DNA of 64,000 bases from Candidatus Poribacteria bacterium (GTDB lineage Bacteria; Poribacteria; WGA-4E; JAJDTR01), in the NCBI GenBank assembly GCA_028820655.1, contig JAPPIK010000006.1, forward strand, positions 46,841-110,840. The letters run 5' to 3'. Each line of letters starts with the position of its first letter. Within the stretch, counting starts at the first letter, position 1. Below are positions 8,996 to 19,479 of this stretch, in pieces. Position numbers and translations under genes: made by a program. The notes beneath the pieces were generated by a model. The model was not told the DNA's origin. It was given only the letters and a program-made list of their open reading frames with translations, and did not search any database.

Positions 8996-11590
8996 ATGAA
9001 CGAATTTACGCGGATCTTGAGGACGATCCGCCGCCCCTTTCAGCAAGAAACGCGAAATGGTTGTCTAGACAACGTCGTCATCAACGGGTTGGGCAACTAC
9101 GTAAAGTTGTGGCTTGAAAAGGCTCGCCAACTATCGCTTGATAATTCCGAAGAAAAGACGGTAGACAATCTTGCACGCCGCTTTGCGAATTATGATCGAT
9201 TGCCGCCGACGGACCGGCTCAAGATAATTGAAAGCGCTACAGCAGAGATTGATGCCTTAGTATCCGATCGATCATCGGATTCGCCACAATCAAGCGCCTG
9301 CCGGGGCCGGCAACCGCAATGGCGTGAACCAACCGAAGCGACCCACCCCTCCCCACCGGCAAGTCATGCGCCGACCACCCCCTCAGAAGAGCCCTCTGTT
9401 CCTCCTCCCAAGCCCCGGCCACCTCGCTTTCAAAACCCGTTACCGAACATAGAAGTCACAATCGCCGACACCCCGGTCGAGACGGATGTCAGAACATTAG
9501 ATTTCTTGGCAACGCCACTCCATGAAGCCAAGGGGATTGGGACACGGCGTGCGAACAAGCTGATCGCGGAACTGGAGGTGCACACGGTTGGAGATCTGCT
9601 CCAGTATTATCCTCGCGACTATATCGACCGCAGGAGTATCCGAGAGATCTACGATGTGGGGCGCAGCGGCGAGCCGGAGACAATCCAAGGCAGGGTGGTC
9701 AACCACGACAAATTCACACCGGCACGCAAAGGAGCTAAGACGGTCGGTAAGGTTATGATTTTTGACGGTACCGGGGTCGCGGTGCTCGTCAATTTCGGAC
9801 GCCGGATAGGCTATCTGAGAAGAGAGCTAACAGTGGGAACTTCTGTTGTCATCAGCGGCAAATTCGGGCGCCGGAACAACGAGATACAAACCACCGATTA
9901 TGAGTTCGAAATCCTTGAAGATGAGGTCGCGGATCTGATTCATACGGGACGAATCGTCGCCAAATACCCGCTGACGGCGAATCTCACGCAACGGATGCTG
10001 CGTCAATGGATAAACAGCGTATTGGATGAATACGGGGAACTGTGCCCTGAAATCTTGCCCCTGGATATTCGCCAACGCCAACGACTGATTGACCGGAGAA
10101 CGGCGACCGCGGAAATCCACCGTCCCGCGACCGACTCGTACCGCAAGGCGGCGCGAAAGCGACTGGCGTTCGATGAATTCTTCTTGTTAGAGCTGGGTCT
10201 TGAACTCAGAAAGAAGCGTTGGAAGACCGAGGAGAAGGGTATTTCATTCAAGGTCGAGAGCCGGCTGCTCGACCAGTTCATCGGCAGTTTGCCGTTTCGA
10301 CTCACTGAGGCGCAGAAGCGTGTCTTCAAAACAATCAGGGCGGATATGGAAGACGCGCACCCGATGAACCGTCTCTTGCAGGGGGATGTCGGATCCGGAA
10401 AGACTATTGTGGCAGCCATGTCGTTACTGTGCGCCATTCAATCCGGTTATCAAGGCGCCCTGATGGTTCCCACCGAGATCCTGGCGGAACAGCACGCTTT
10501 CAACTTCACGGAATTGCTCAAACCCATCGGATTAAATGTGGTCCTGCTGAAAGGGGATTTGACGAAGAATGAACGCGAGACTGTTCTTGGAGATATAGCC
10601 GATGGGACGGCGCATATTGTCGTCGGAACTCACGCGCTTATACAGAAGGGAGTTGAATTTCGCCGACTCGGTCTTGTAATTATCGACGAGCAGCACCGAT
10701 TTGGCGTCATGCAGCGCGCAATACTACGGGACAAGGGCATAACGCCAGATGTTCTTGTCATGACGGCGACACCGATTCCACGCACACTCGCGATGACGGT
10801 TTACGGCGACCTGAACGTCTCGGTTATCGATGAGATGCCTCCGGGCAGGCAAACGATTGGGACGAAATGGGTGAGGGAGGGGGAGCGGAATGAATTCTAC
10901 CGGGGCATCGAAAAAACAGTTCGGCGCGGTAGACAAGCCTACATCGTGTATCCGCTGGTAGAGGAATCGGAGAAACTCGAAGAGATTAAAGCGGCAACCG
11001 AGATGGCGAATCGTCTTCAGTGCGAGGTCTTTCCCGATCTTCGTCTAGGGCTATTGCACGGTCGGATGCGGTCGTCGGAGAAGCAAGAGGTGATGTCCCA
11101 ATTCAAAGCCAAGCGGATCGACATACTGGTTTCTACGACGGTGATCGAGGTCGGCATCGATGTTCCAAACGCTACGATTATGGTAATTGAGAACGCCGAG
11201 CGTTTCGGATTGGCACAACTCCACCAGTTACGGGGACGCGTAGGACGGGGAGAACACAGATCTTTCTGCTATCTTGTCGCGGCGGCAAAGTCGCAGGATA
11301 GCGTTGAACGCATGCAGGTCATGACACGTACCAACGACGGTTTTGAAATCGCCGAAGCGGACCTGCAACTACGGGGTCCCGGCGAATTTTTCGGCACCCG
11401 CCAATCGGGGCTTCCGAACCTGCGACTGGCGAATCTTATTCAAGATGCGCCGCTCCTGGAAGCCGCGAAAACCGAAGCAAACCGGCTCGCTGAAGCGGAC
11501 CCCGGCTTGCGGCAACCGGGGCATCAACTGCTGAAACGGCTACTGCGAACGCACTGGAAGGAAAATTTGGAGTTGGCAACGGTCGGTTGA
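8996..11590 (+). CDS. recG: ATP-dependent DNA helicase RecG with N-terminal extension
   Basis: LLQGDVGSGKTIVAAMSLL, IIDEQHRFGVMQR, VMTATPIPRTLAMTVYGDLNVSVIDEMPPGRQ, HQLRGRVGRGEHRSFCYL. Confidence 0.97.
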   Translation: MNEFTRILRTIRRPFQQETRNGCLDNVVINGLGNYVKLWLEKARQLSLDNSEEKTVDNLARRFANYDRLPPTDRLKIIESATAEIDALVSDRSSDSPQSSACRGRQPQWREPTEATHPSPPASHAPTTPSEEPSVPPPKPRPPRFQNPLPNIEVTIADTPVETDVRTLDFLATPLHEAKGIGTRRANKLIAELEVHTVGDLLQYYPRDYIDRRSIREIYDVGRSGEPETIQGRVVNHDKFTPARKGAKTVGKVMIFDGTGVAVLVNFGRRIGYLRRELTVGTSVVISGKFGRRNNEIQTTDYEFEILEDEVADLIHTGRIVAKYPLTANLTQRMLRQWINSVLDEYGELCPEILPLDIRQRQRLIDRRTATAEIHRPATDSYRKAARKRLAFDEFFLLELGLELRKKRWKTEEKGISFKVESRLLDQFIGSLPFRLTEAQKRVFKTIRADMEDAHPMNRLLQGDVGSGKTIVAAMSLLCAIQSGYQGALMVPTEILAEQHAFNFTELLKPIGLNVVLLKGDLTKNERETVLGDIADGTAHIVVGTHALIQKGVEFRRLGLVIIDEQHRFGVMQRAILRDKGITPDVLVMTATPIPRTLAMTVYGDLNVSVIDEMPPGRQTIGTKWVREGERNEFYRGIEKTVRRGRQAYIVYPLVEESEKLEEIKAATEMANRLQCEVFPDLRLGLLHGRMRSSEKQEVMSQFKAKRIDILVSTTVIEVGIDVPNATIMVIENAERFGLAQLHQLRGRVGRGEHRSFCYLVAAAKSQDSVERMQVMTRTNDGFEIAEADLQLRGPGEFFGTRQSGLPNLRLANLIQDAPLLEAAKTEANRLAEADPGLRQPGHQLLKRLLRTHWKENLELATVG

Positions 11591-11630
11591 CGCATGGTGC
11601 CGGTCCCACTTGGCAGTGATTGAAATCAGT

Positions 11631-11658
11631 TGACGCAGACGGGCAGATCGGTATAATG
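11631..11658 (+). promoter_or_regulatory. Predicted sigma70-type promoter upstream of the NIPSNAP gene
   Basis: TTGACG - 16 nt - TATAAT. Confidence 0.55.
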
Positions 11659-11704
11659 GCATCAGTTGCGGCATACAATTATCTCACATAAGGAGAAAGA
11701 GGAA

Positions 11705-12028
11705 ATGGCATTTTTTGAACTTCGTCAGTATCGTACCAAACCCGGCCAACGAGAGAACTGGGTCCAGTACATGGAGGAAACGGTTATCCCCTTCCAAATT
11801 TCAAAGGGGATGGTGATCGTAGGGAATTTCGTTGGCGAGGAGGAGGAAGATCTGTACGTTTGGATTCGCCGTTTCGAAAGCGAAGAGGAACGGGAGCAAC
11901 TCTACCAAGCGGTGTATGATAGCGACCAGTGGAAGAACGAGATTGCAGATCGTGTCGGTGAATTGATCGACAGAAGTCAGATCAACGTTTCTCGACTTGA
12001 GGCGACCCCCAAATCTGTCCTACAATGA
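11705..12028 (+). CDS. NIPSNAP-family protein
   Basis: MAFFELRQYRTKPGQRENWVQYMEETVIPFQISKGMVIVGNFVGEEEEDLYVWIRRFES; RBS aaggagaaagaggaa. Confidence 0.85.
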   Translation: MAFFELRQYRTKPGQRENWVQYMEETVIPFQISKGMVIVGNFVGEEEEDLYVWIRRFESEEEREQLYQAVYDSDQWKNEIADRVGELIDRSQINVSRLEATPKSVLQ

Positions 12029-12154
12029 CACGGCGCGCGGGATTTGCTCGTATCGATCACGGTATCCACGTTTTTCACAGCAGCCGTAAATGCTATCCGC
12101 ACAGTTGGTGCACTTCCTTCGTTATCCGGAATCTATGACTCCGAATACTATCCC

Positions 12155-13678
12155 ATGCAAGAAGTCCCAACCTCACAGTTACTCCAACACCTACCGGATC
12201 GTAGACTAATCAGCCAATTGAACTCCTTTGCGTGTGCACGAGGGGTAAGCCTGTATCTCGTGGGCGGTTGCGTGCGCGATCTTTTATTGAAAAGACCGGT
12301 TAACGATCTCGACTTCGCTTTGGAGGGGGACGCGCTTTCATTTGCCCGCGATTTTGCCGCCGTATTGGGAGCGGCTTTTGTCCCGTTGGAGGAGCAGTTG
12401 CCCACGGCGCGCGTTGTCATTCGGAAATCGGATTTCGCGCTCGATTTTGCTCAATTTCGCGGAGGAGCGCTCGAAGATGATTTACGTCTTCGCGATCTCA
12501 CCATCAATGCTATCGGCATTGCACTCGCATCGCTTGCGGCACAACCACTCGTGCAGCTTGTTGATCCGTGCAACGGCTTGTCAGACCTGAGATCAGGACA
12601 GTTATGCTTTCCGAGCGAGCGAGTCATACTGGACGATCCACTCCGGTTGCTGCGAGTTTACCGCTTTGCCGCACAACTGAATTTTACGATTCCTGACGAA
12701 ACTGTTCATTTGATCTCCCGGCACAGAAAACTGCTAAACCAAGTCGAATCGACCGATGCTCCACGAGCGGCCGTGGCATCGGAACGTGTCCGCGACGAGC
12801 TGATCAAAATCCTAGATACCGCCCACGCTGCCGAATGCCTCCGCCAAATGGACGAAATTGGTATTCTGCCAAAAATCTTACCAGAAATTGAGTCCAAGCG
12901 GGGCGTTCGGCACGATGATAATCATCTTGATTTGTGGGAGCAGTCGCTGCTTTCACTTGAGATGTTCGAGGAACAGTCTGCACCGGCGACATTAGCCTCA
13001 TATCAACGTGAGATCGAGGATTATCTCGACACTAATCTAGTCGCCGGGTTAAAGCGCGAGACCGTTCTCAAACTTGCGCTGATTCTACTGAACATCAAAA
13101 AGCCGGTTGCGAAAGAGGTTGATTCCCGGGGAAAAGTTCCATCCGACAACGATGAAAACGTTGGAATCGAGATTGCGCTGCATATTGTGAAGCGGTTGCG
13201 GCTAGGCGGTAAAGCGGCGAAGTTAATGGGTTGCCTCCTACGGCATCATTCTCACGTCCGGGAGATGTTGAAGACCGCCTCAAGCCGTGATCAGGTGAAT
13301 CGACTTTTGAAAGCTGCCGGCCAGGATTGGTTGGGTGTGCTGCTAGTCTCTTACGCCGGGTTGCGTGTATCACGGAGAAATCTGCGCACTCCCCCGGAAG
13401 CATCGCCGGCAGAGCGGGTGATGAGGGAGATTGCGGACCGTTATTTTCTAGAAATCCTACCGATGATGGCGCGGGAACGGTTGATTACCGGCGACGAGAT
13501 TATGGACGGGCTGAATTTGAAGCCGGGACCGCTCATCGGTGAAATTCTGGAACAGGTGGAAGCGCTTCAATTCGACCGGAAAATACACACACCGGAGGAA
13601 GCGCTGGCGGCGGCGCGTCGTGTTTTGGAGACGTCAAATCAGGGCGGAAAGTTAAAGAATATAACCGATAATCGATGA
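12155..13678 (+). CDS. CCA tRNA nucleotidyltransferase / poly(A) polymerase family
   Basis: LVGGCVRDLLLKRPVNDLDFALEGDA; LRDLTINAIGI; DDPLRLLRVYRFAAQLNF. Confidence 0.9.
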   Translation: MQEVPTSQLLQHLPDRRLISQLNSFACARGVSLYLVGGCVRDLLLKRPVNDLDFALEGDALSFARDFAAVLGAAFVPLEEQLPTARVVIRKSDFALDFAQFRGGALEDDLRLRDLTINAIGIALASLAAQPLVQLVDPCNGLSDLRSGQLCFPSERVILDDPLRLLRVYRFAAQLNFTIPDETVHLISRHRKLLNQVESTDAPRAAVASERVRDELIKILDTAHAAECLRQMDEIGILPKILPEIESKRGVRHDDNHLDLWEQSLLSLEMFEEQSAPATLASYQREIEDYLDTNLVAGLKRETVLKLALILLNIKKPVAKEVDSRGKVPSDNDENVGIEIALHIVKRLRLGGKAAKLMGCLLRHHSHVREMLKTASSRDQVNRLLKAAGQDWLGVLLVSYAGLRVSRRNLRTPPEASPAERVMREIADRYFLEILPMMARERLITGDEIMDGLNLKPGPLIGEILEQVEALQFDRKIHTPEEALAAARRVLETSNQGGKLKNITDNR

Positions 13679-13697
13679 GATTTGGGTAGGGGGCAAA

Positions 13698-14750
13698 ATG
13701 GCAATCGGATTGGGAGTAATCGGGATAAACCCTACGAACATGGGATCGACAACATCCTTGCTTAAGGATGTACCCGATCTGAAGTATGAATTGAGGGCAG
13801 TATGTGCAAAACGAAGTGATGTTTTAGAGGCATACGCAAAGGACCTTGGAGTACCGTTCTGGACCGTTGACCATGGGGAGTTGGTACGGCGCGACGACAT
13901 TGACGTGGTTGCCGTTTATTCGCCCGACCACCTGCACGCGGAGCACTGTGTCGCGGCGATAGAAGCGGGCAAGCACGTTATCTGCACAAAGCCGATGGTG
14001 ACCAACCTGCCAGACGCTAAACGCTTGGTAGAGTTGGTTCGGAATCGAGGGGTCAAGTTCCTCGTGGGTCAAACGATGCGGTTTGATCTGCAGTTTCTGA
14101 CGATGCGGCGATTCTTTGACGATGGAGATCTCGGGGAGATTATGGCGGCGGATGCTTACTACGTTCACGATATGCGGCCCGTCTACGACTTTACCCCGTG
14201 GCGGCTTCACCACCCGCAAGATTTCATGTTCGGCGGCGTGGCGCATCCGGTTGATATCCTGCGTTCTTTTCTGGGAGATGTAGAGGAGGTTCACGCTTAC
14301 GGCACCAAGGGCAAGATCACGCCTCAATATCCGATATTGAATAATTTTTTCCTTAACCTGAAGTTCAAGGAGGGGCAGATCGGGCGCGCGATGGGGCTGT
14401 ATGATATTGTGCATCCGCCCATGCCCATGATGCAGGTTTCGGTGTACGGCACGGGGGGAACGATGATCGGCGACTTTACGGACAACAAAGGTGGACAGGT
14501 CAAACTGGTGTTGGATAAAACAGCGGGGAAGGAACCGTTGGAGATGACGTGTCCTCCCGAAACCGATACGAGTGTGTACGGGCACGGCCAAACCGTGATT
14601 CGTTACATGCGACACTTTCAACAGTGTTTGGAAGAGGACCTCGAACCATCGCCGAATGTGGTAGATGGCGCCAAATCGGTTGCTGTCGGTGTTGCGGCAT
14701 GGGAATCGATTGAGACGGGACAGCCCGTAAAGGTGTTTAACGAGTTCTAG
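13698..14750 (+). CDS. Gfo/Idh/MocA-family oxidoreductase
   Basis: DVVAVYSPDHLHAEHCVAAIEAGKHVICTKPMVTNLPDAKRLVEL. Confidence 0.93.
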   Translation: MAIGLGVIGINPTNMGSTTSLLKDVPDLKYELRAVCAKRSDVLEAYAKDLGVPFWTVDHGELVRRDDIDVVAVYSPDHLHAEHCVAAIEAGKHVICTKPMVTNLPDAKRLVELVRNRGVKFLVGQTMRFDLQFLTMRRFFDDGDLGEIMAADAYYVHDMRPVYDFTPWRLHHPQDFMFGGVAHPVDILRSFLGDVEEVHAYGTKGKITPQYPILNNFFLNLKFKEGQIGRAMGLYDIVHPPMPMMQVSVYGTGGTMIGDFTDNKGGQVKLVLDKTAGKEPLEMTCPPETDTSVYGHGQTVIRYMRHFQQCLEEDLEPSPNVVDGAKSVAVGVAAWESIETGQPVKVFNEF

Positions 14751-14807
14751 CTACTCGGTGTTCGGGTATTGAGATAGTGTCCTCTGAAGGCGGAATCTGC
14801 AGGCCTA

Positions 14808-16202
14808 TCATTTCTGGAATCCGAGATCTAGACACACCAATCGATCCTTTCCTCGAATGTAGAGAAATCCGTTAGACAATACCGGCGGCGCCCAAGCCGG
14901 ATAACCTATTAGCTCCCGTCCCTGTTCATCGGTGAGCCTTACGCGCGATACTACCTCCGGCTTCTTAGGATTGGCACGAATCAGCATTAACGTACCGTAC
15001 TCGCCCAACCCCAAGAAATAGCCGTCCACGTAGAGCAAGGTGGTGCGTTCATTCGTCCTTTCCGACCACATTACCTCCCCCGACTCCAGTTTGACGCAAC
15101 GCAACTCCGAGCCCTGAGCGTGACGGCCGCTGCAACCGTAGACATAGCCATCGTAGTGAATGGCGGTGTTCCAGTGCAACATCATCGATTTGTCTCGCCG
15201 CCGCGGGGCATCTTTCCATACCACCTGATATCCGCTTGGGCGCACCTTGAGCAGCGAACTCCCAACCCCGTATGCTTCGCTAATGAACACCAAATCTCCC
15301 GCCACAACCGGATTAGAGGCATTTACCGACTCCAGCTTTTTGGACCGCCACGGATATTGAAAATCCACCTTACCCGTGTGCGGTTCAAATCCGACCAACC
15401 CACCCCGCGCAAACATGAAGCACCATCGTCTTCCGTTAATCGACGCCACAGATGGGCTGGCGTAACTCGCTAATTCGTCGGTAATTTTGTAGATTACTTC
15501 CCCAGTGAATTTGTCAAATGCAACAATACCGGTTCCGTTGCCCGAGAGTTGTCCCCGGGCTTCATACACATCCTTGGGACTACCCGGCGGCGACCCGCCA
15601 ACTTGCACGATAAGCAAATTCCGCTCAACAACCGGCGCGGATGCAACGCCGAAAAAGTTTTGGACGACATTGAATCTGTTCGCAGTATTCACTTTCCAAA
15701 TCAACTCGCCATCCAAGACGCCAACGCAATGCAACATGCCCTCCGCGCCGTAAACATACACACGATCATCGTCCACGACCGGACATGCGCGAGGACCATT
15801 GCTGTAGCCATACATGTCCCTATAGTCTGTTGGGTATTCGAACCTCCACAACTCCTCGGCGGTTTCACTTCTCATGCAGGTTAAACGGGCTTTGTTCCCG
15901 TGTCGATCAAAGGTGAACAATCGTCCTTTTGCAACCGATGGCGCCGCATAACCCGCGCCAAGCTGCTTATGCCAGACCACAGATGGGCCCGATTGACGCC
16001 AAGGAAGACGCAGCCCGGTTTCGGGAGACTTGCCGTCGCCGGTTGGACCAAGAAAGCCTGGCCAGTCGCAACCGGAATTTCGCATGTGCAGATCGTTCGG
16101 CTGTATGTCTTCAGCCGCGCCGAGGCACTGGGGATAAGCGATACAGCAGCACATACAGAAAAATGTCAGGTGTACGATTAATCCCGTTTTTCCTTTTGTC
16201 AT
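14808..16202 (-). CDS. PQQ-like beta-propeller repeat protein, secreted
   Basis: Signal peptide; DWPGFLGPTGDGKSPETGL; repeated LTCMRSETAEELWRFEYP / LHCVGVLDGELIWKVNTA blades. Confidence 0.9.
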   Translation of the reverse strand: MTKGKTGLIVHLTFFCMCCCIAYPQCLGAAEDIQPNDLHMRNSGCDWPGFLGPTGDGKSPETGLRLPWRQSGPSVVWHKQLGAGYAAPSVAKGRLFTFDRHGNKARLTCMRSETAEELWRFEYPTDYRDMYGYSNGPRACPVVDDDRVYVYGAEGMLHCVGVLDGELIWKVNTANRFNVVQNFFGVASAPVVERNLLIVQVGGSPPGSPKDVYEARGQLSGNGTGIVAFDKFTGEVIYKITDELASYASPSVASINGRRWCFMFARGGLVGFEPHTGKVDFQYPWRSKKLESVNASNPVVAGDLVFISEAYGVGSSLLKVRPSGYQVVWKDAPRRRDKSMMLHWNTAIHYDGYVYGCSGRHAQGSELRCVKLESGEVMWSERTNERTTLLYVDGYFLGLGEYGTLMLIRANPKKPEVVSRVRLTDEQGRELIGYPAWAPPVLSNGFLYIRGKDRLVCLDLGFQK

Positions 16203-16496
16203 CTGTTTTAGTTACTCTATCGCTTGCGCCCCTGTAAATGAGCGAGTGTGAAATACGTGGTTCCAAATAAATATTGACATGAATTACTCTTGATTACTAT
16301 ACTACTCATGAGGCAGGTATTACAATGCCGGTGATAATCGAACGGGGAATGGCGGCGTCAAGAGGGACAACCATCCAACCGTAAATAGAAAGCGGATTGT
16401 GAATATGACTCGCCGCCGCGGATAGGATTCCACGCTTTTCTCTTGAAAGGATTATTTGCACGTTTGCGCGTTTACCAATGAGGTTGTTAAGTCGAA

Positions 16497-17048
16497 TTGG
16501 ACCGTTCAACAATCGCCCTCGTTCTAAGTATTATAGCGATTCTGCTTGGCGTATCCCAGTTACTTATTGACTATTTCCGCCGACATCCGCGTTCAAGGTT
16601 CGCTCAACGACGACGATGGAGAACTGGGAGCCGAGTGGATTTGATTGCGGGGCAAACCAACTGTTTTATCACCCGTGGCGGAAACCTGCTGTTCCTGATT
16701 TCGTGCCGAGTGTACAATGACAACGACCAGATTCCCACTACTATTGAGGGGTATAAGTTCCAAGCGAAAATTGGACGAAAGTGGCAAACGGCCGAGAAAT
16801 ACACTGCGCCTCAGGCAGCTATTTTCCCCAGTCTTCTTCGCAACAGCCTGCCGGTAACTCTGGAACCGGAGCGGCGGCAGGATTTTTATGAAGTTTTCAT
16901 GCTAGATGAATTGATTCCCAGTCCGCAAATCAAGGTTCGCCTAATCTTGAATGTCAACACGCATCAAGCAATAAAATGTCAAGCGACATTCCGGCATCGC
17001 GTCGATGAGCGACCGGTATTTGATATGCTGTTTCGTGTACTTGAATAG
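16497..17048 (+). CDS. Hypothetical membrane-anchored protein
   Basis: Single N-terminal TM helix then soluble domain; intact 183 aa ORF. Confidence 0.6.
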   Translation: MDRSTIALVLSIIAILLGVSQLLIDYFRRHPRSRFAQRRRWRTGSRVDLIAGQTNCFITRGGNLLFLISCRVYNDNDQIPTTIEGYKFQAKIGRKWQTAEKYTAPQAAIFPSLLRNSLPVTLEPERRQDFYEVFMLDELIPSPQIKVRLILNVNTHQAIKCQATFRHRVDERPVFDMLFRVLE

Positions 17049-17335
17049 TATGGCTCAGCGGGGATTGCGCCGGATAGAGTCATCTTTCGAGTTGACCGAG
17101 TGATGCTCGATCACCGGGATGTCAGCGCGCATTACTCAAGGTTCGGGATCTGATGAATTGCGTCAGAGCCGTGGATTCCGGGTGGGGACAAAATTGTGTT
17201 TCATCCAATAAGGTTTTGTGGTATCCTATTAACAATGAGGAAATATCGACGTGGAGATCGAACCGATCCTTTGACACTCTTAAACAATAAACTTCCGCGA
17301 ATCTCCAACATATCACCTAAGGAGGAATGATTCAG

Positions 17336-18091
17336 ATGAATTTGCTTCGTCTTTTCCTAGTTCCGTCTATTCTTGTTCTGGTTGTTGGCTGCGGGGCGAG
17401 TCTTAGCGCGCCGCCTCCATTAGAGCAGGCAAATGCGGTTGCCGTGACACCATTCATTGCCGAGGAGGAAGCAGAAACCATGGGAAAATGGGTACCCATT
17501 AATCTCACCACCCGCTTTGAACTGGCACTCAGGGAAACCAATTGGGTCTATGATCAATCTGAAAAGGTGTCTCCGGTAGCGACGAAACTTAAGGAAATGG
17601 GTTTAACGCTGACCGACATATTCACCGATCCCGCACTAGCCGCGAAGGTTGGACAAGGGTTGGATGTTGATTTAATCATTGTCGGAAAAATCGACAATCC
17701 CAAATTTAAGCAATGGAACGATAACGTCGTTTACCGAAAACAGGGGAGCCAAGGCGGTATTTCAGGTACAGCGGATTACCTCCGTGCTCGCCAAAGCGCT
17801 CTTGTCACGACCCAAATAAAAATCGTCGACACAAAAACCGGGGAACTCATCTTTGACGACAAGATCGTGGATTACCTAAAATACTGGCATGCGTTTCAGG
17901 TGGAGAACCGCGGAATGGTAGGGTATAAGTCAGAAAAAGAGATGATGGCCGATCTGGGGAACCATCTTCCGCGGCGAATTGCCTACGCTTTGTATCCGAC
18001 AGGGATGCCAATAGTCAAAGAGGGGGAAGTGTTGAAAAAGCCGGAAAATCTAATTTTGCTCGGTTCCGGGGGCGAGGTCACTTGGAATTAG
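17336..18091 (+). CDS. Putative lipoprotein
   Basis: MNLLRLFLVPSILVLVVGCGASL lipobox; RBS aggaggaatgattcag. Confidence 0.8.
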   Translation: MNLLRLFLVPSILVLVVGCGASLSAPPPLEQANAVAVTPFIAEEEAETMGKWVPINLTTRFELALRETNWVYDQSEKVSPVATKLKEMGLTLTDIFTDPALAAKVGQGLDVDLIIVGKIDNPKFKQWNDNVVYRKQGSQGGISGTADYLRARQSALVTTQIKIVDTKTGELIFDDKIVDYLKYWHAFQVENRGMVGYKSEKEMMADLGNHLPRRIAYALYPTGMPIVKEGEVLKKPENLILLGSGGEVTWN

Positions 18092-18142
18092 GAACCGGGA
18101 CCCCGATGCAGTGTTTTACGACGGTTTTGGGAACCTAGCCAG

Positions 18143-18180
18143 AAACCTGAAGTCATGTACGGAAATGGCTTCAGGTTTTT
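18143..18180 (+). terminator. Terminator-like hairpin downstream of the lipoprotein gene
   Basis: AAACCTGAAG ... CTTCAGGTTTTT stem followed by a short T run. Confidence 0.55.
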
Positions 18181-18396
18181 GGGAACCCAGCGACATCTTC
18201 CGATGGCAACACTAACCGATTTGAAAATGGTTTTGGCGAATTTCAGACCGATTGGCTAAACGCAGTTTTGTGGGTGCAGCCGCGACGGGTCATGAGTACG
18301 CTAACGACCAAATGCCGAAGTGCTCGGCGTCAAAGCTACATCGGGAAACTAATGTCCGGGTGATCCGCTTCCGCGGTGGCCGACTGCACCATGATA

Positions 18397-19236
18397 TTAA
18401 TCTCGCCGGCGCCCAGAATCCCTAGCCCCATCCCTTGCTCTACCTCGTCCTCTACCTTCTCTTTCTCCCCGCTCACCGCGAGCCCGCCGTTCCCGGCCGC
18501 GACGGCGAAATTCCTCCCGCATACGTTTACGCTCTTCAGGTGAGGCGTTGCGAAATCGCTCGGCGATATTTCGCATTCTGTCCTCGTTCCATCCTTGATT
18601 TCCGCGATTTTCGGGTTTGTCCTCGCGTGCTTCCTTTTTCTCGACTGACTCATCCCCGGAAGGTCGGTTGAATCCCGGTCTAGGTTCCCCAGAGACCGCG
18701 GAGGTATCCAAAAATCTATTGGAATTTGCTCTAAGCGTCACCTTCTTACCGTATTTGTCGAGGCTAACCTCATTCGGCTTGATGCTTTCCACGGTTGCAT
18801 CACCGACTTTTTCTCCAACGGACACGGGATAGAATTGATCGGAACGGCGTTCAATCAAAAATGCTTTCGCCCTTTGATTATTTGATTCAATCAGTGTCCC
18901 AATCAAGACATATTCTGCTTCATTGTCAGGTTTTCTCCAACCTAAAGGACGGAAAAGATTGTTTTCAACGATCGGCTGATAATAATCGTCACTTGATTGG
19001 TTTATTTGCCTTTGCGGCGGTGTCCGTTCATTGGTTTTGGCCGTGTCTTGAGGTCGACCGGCGGATGTAGTTCTCCCCAACTTTGATTCAGTTTTCTTGA
19101 CCGTCGGTTGACTTTGCTCCCCACCTTGGGCTTGAAGGCCTCTGCTATATAAGCCGTACGCCGCCAATAACAGCACTAAACCCAAAATCGATAGTCCCAA
19201 TACTACCTTTGATATGCCTCTCATCGTACTTCCCAC
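18397..19236 (-). CDS. Membrane-anchored protein with PulP/GspC-like central region and Arg/Glu/Gly-rich C-terminal tail
   Basis: N-terminal TM; YYQPIVENNLFRPLGWRKPDNEAEYVLIGTLIESNNQRAKAFLIE...; tail RRRGRERRARGERGEREGRGRGRARDGARDSGRRRD. Confidence 0.65.
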   Translation of the reverse strand: MGSTMRGISKVVLGLSILGLVLLLAAYGLYSRGLQAQGGEQSQPTVKKTESKLGRTTSAGRPQDTAKTNERTPPQRQINQSSDDYYQPIVENNLFRPLGWRKPDNEAEYVLIGTLIESNNQRAKAFLIERRSDQFYPVSVGEKVGDATVESIKPNEVSLDKYGKKVTLRANSNRFLDTSAVSGEPRPGFNRPSGDESVEKKEAREDKPENRGNQGWNEDRMRNIAERFRNASPEERKRMREEFRRRGRERRARGERGEREGRGRGRARDGARDSGRRRD

Positions 19237-19309
19237 TTCACGTCAAAAATCGACAACAGCAAAGATATCAGACGATATTCTGATCGCATTGTTTAGTTAC
19301 GAGTTAAGC

Positions 19310-19338
19310 TTGACATCGTTATTGCCGCGTGCTATATA
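19310..19338 (+). promoter_or_regulatory. Predicted sigma70-type promoter upstream of purE
   Basis: TTGACA - 17 nt - TATATA. Confidence 0.5.
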
Positions 19339-19479
19339 TGTGCACTCAAAGGACGATGGTGTCGGTCCGACAGTAAAAATAACAATTCTTTCGGAACATC
19401 GACCGATCTCAATTAACACTCAAGCACAACGTATATATTCTATCTTAACACTCTTTCTATGAGGTGACTTTAAAACCGC

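Noticed and set aside
13824-14621. 265-aa minus-strand ORF
   Set aside because: Antisense to the Gfo/Idh/MocA oxidoreductase; shadow ORF
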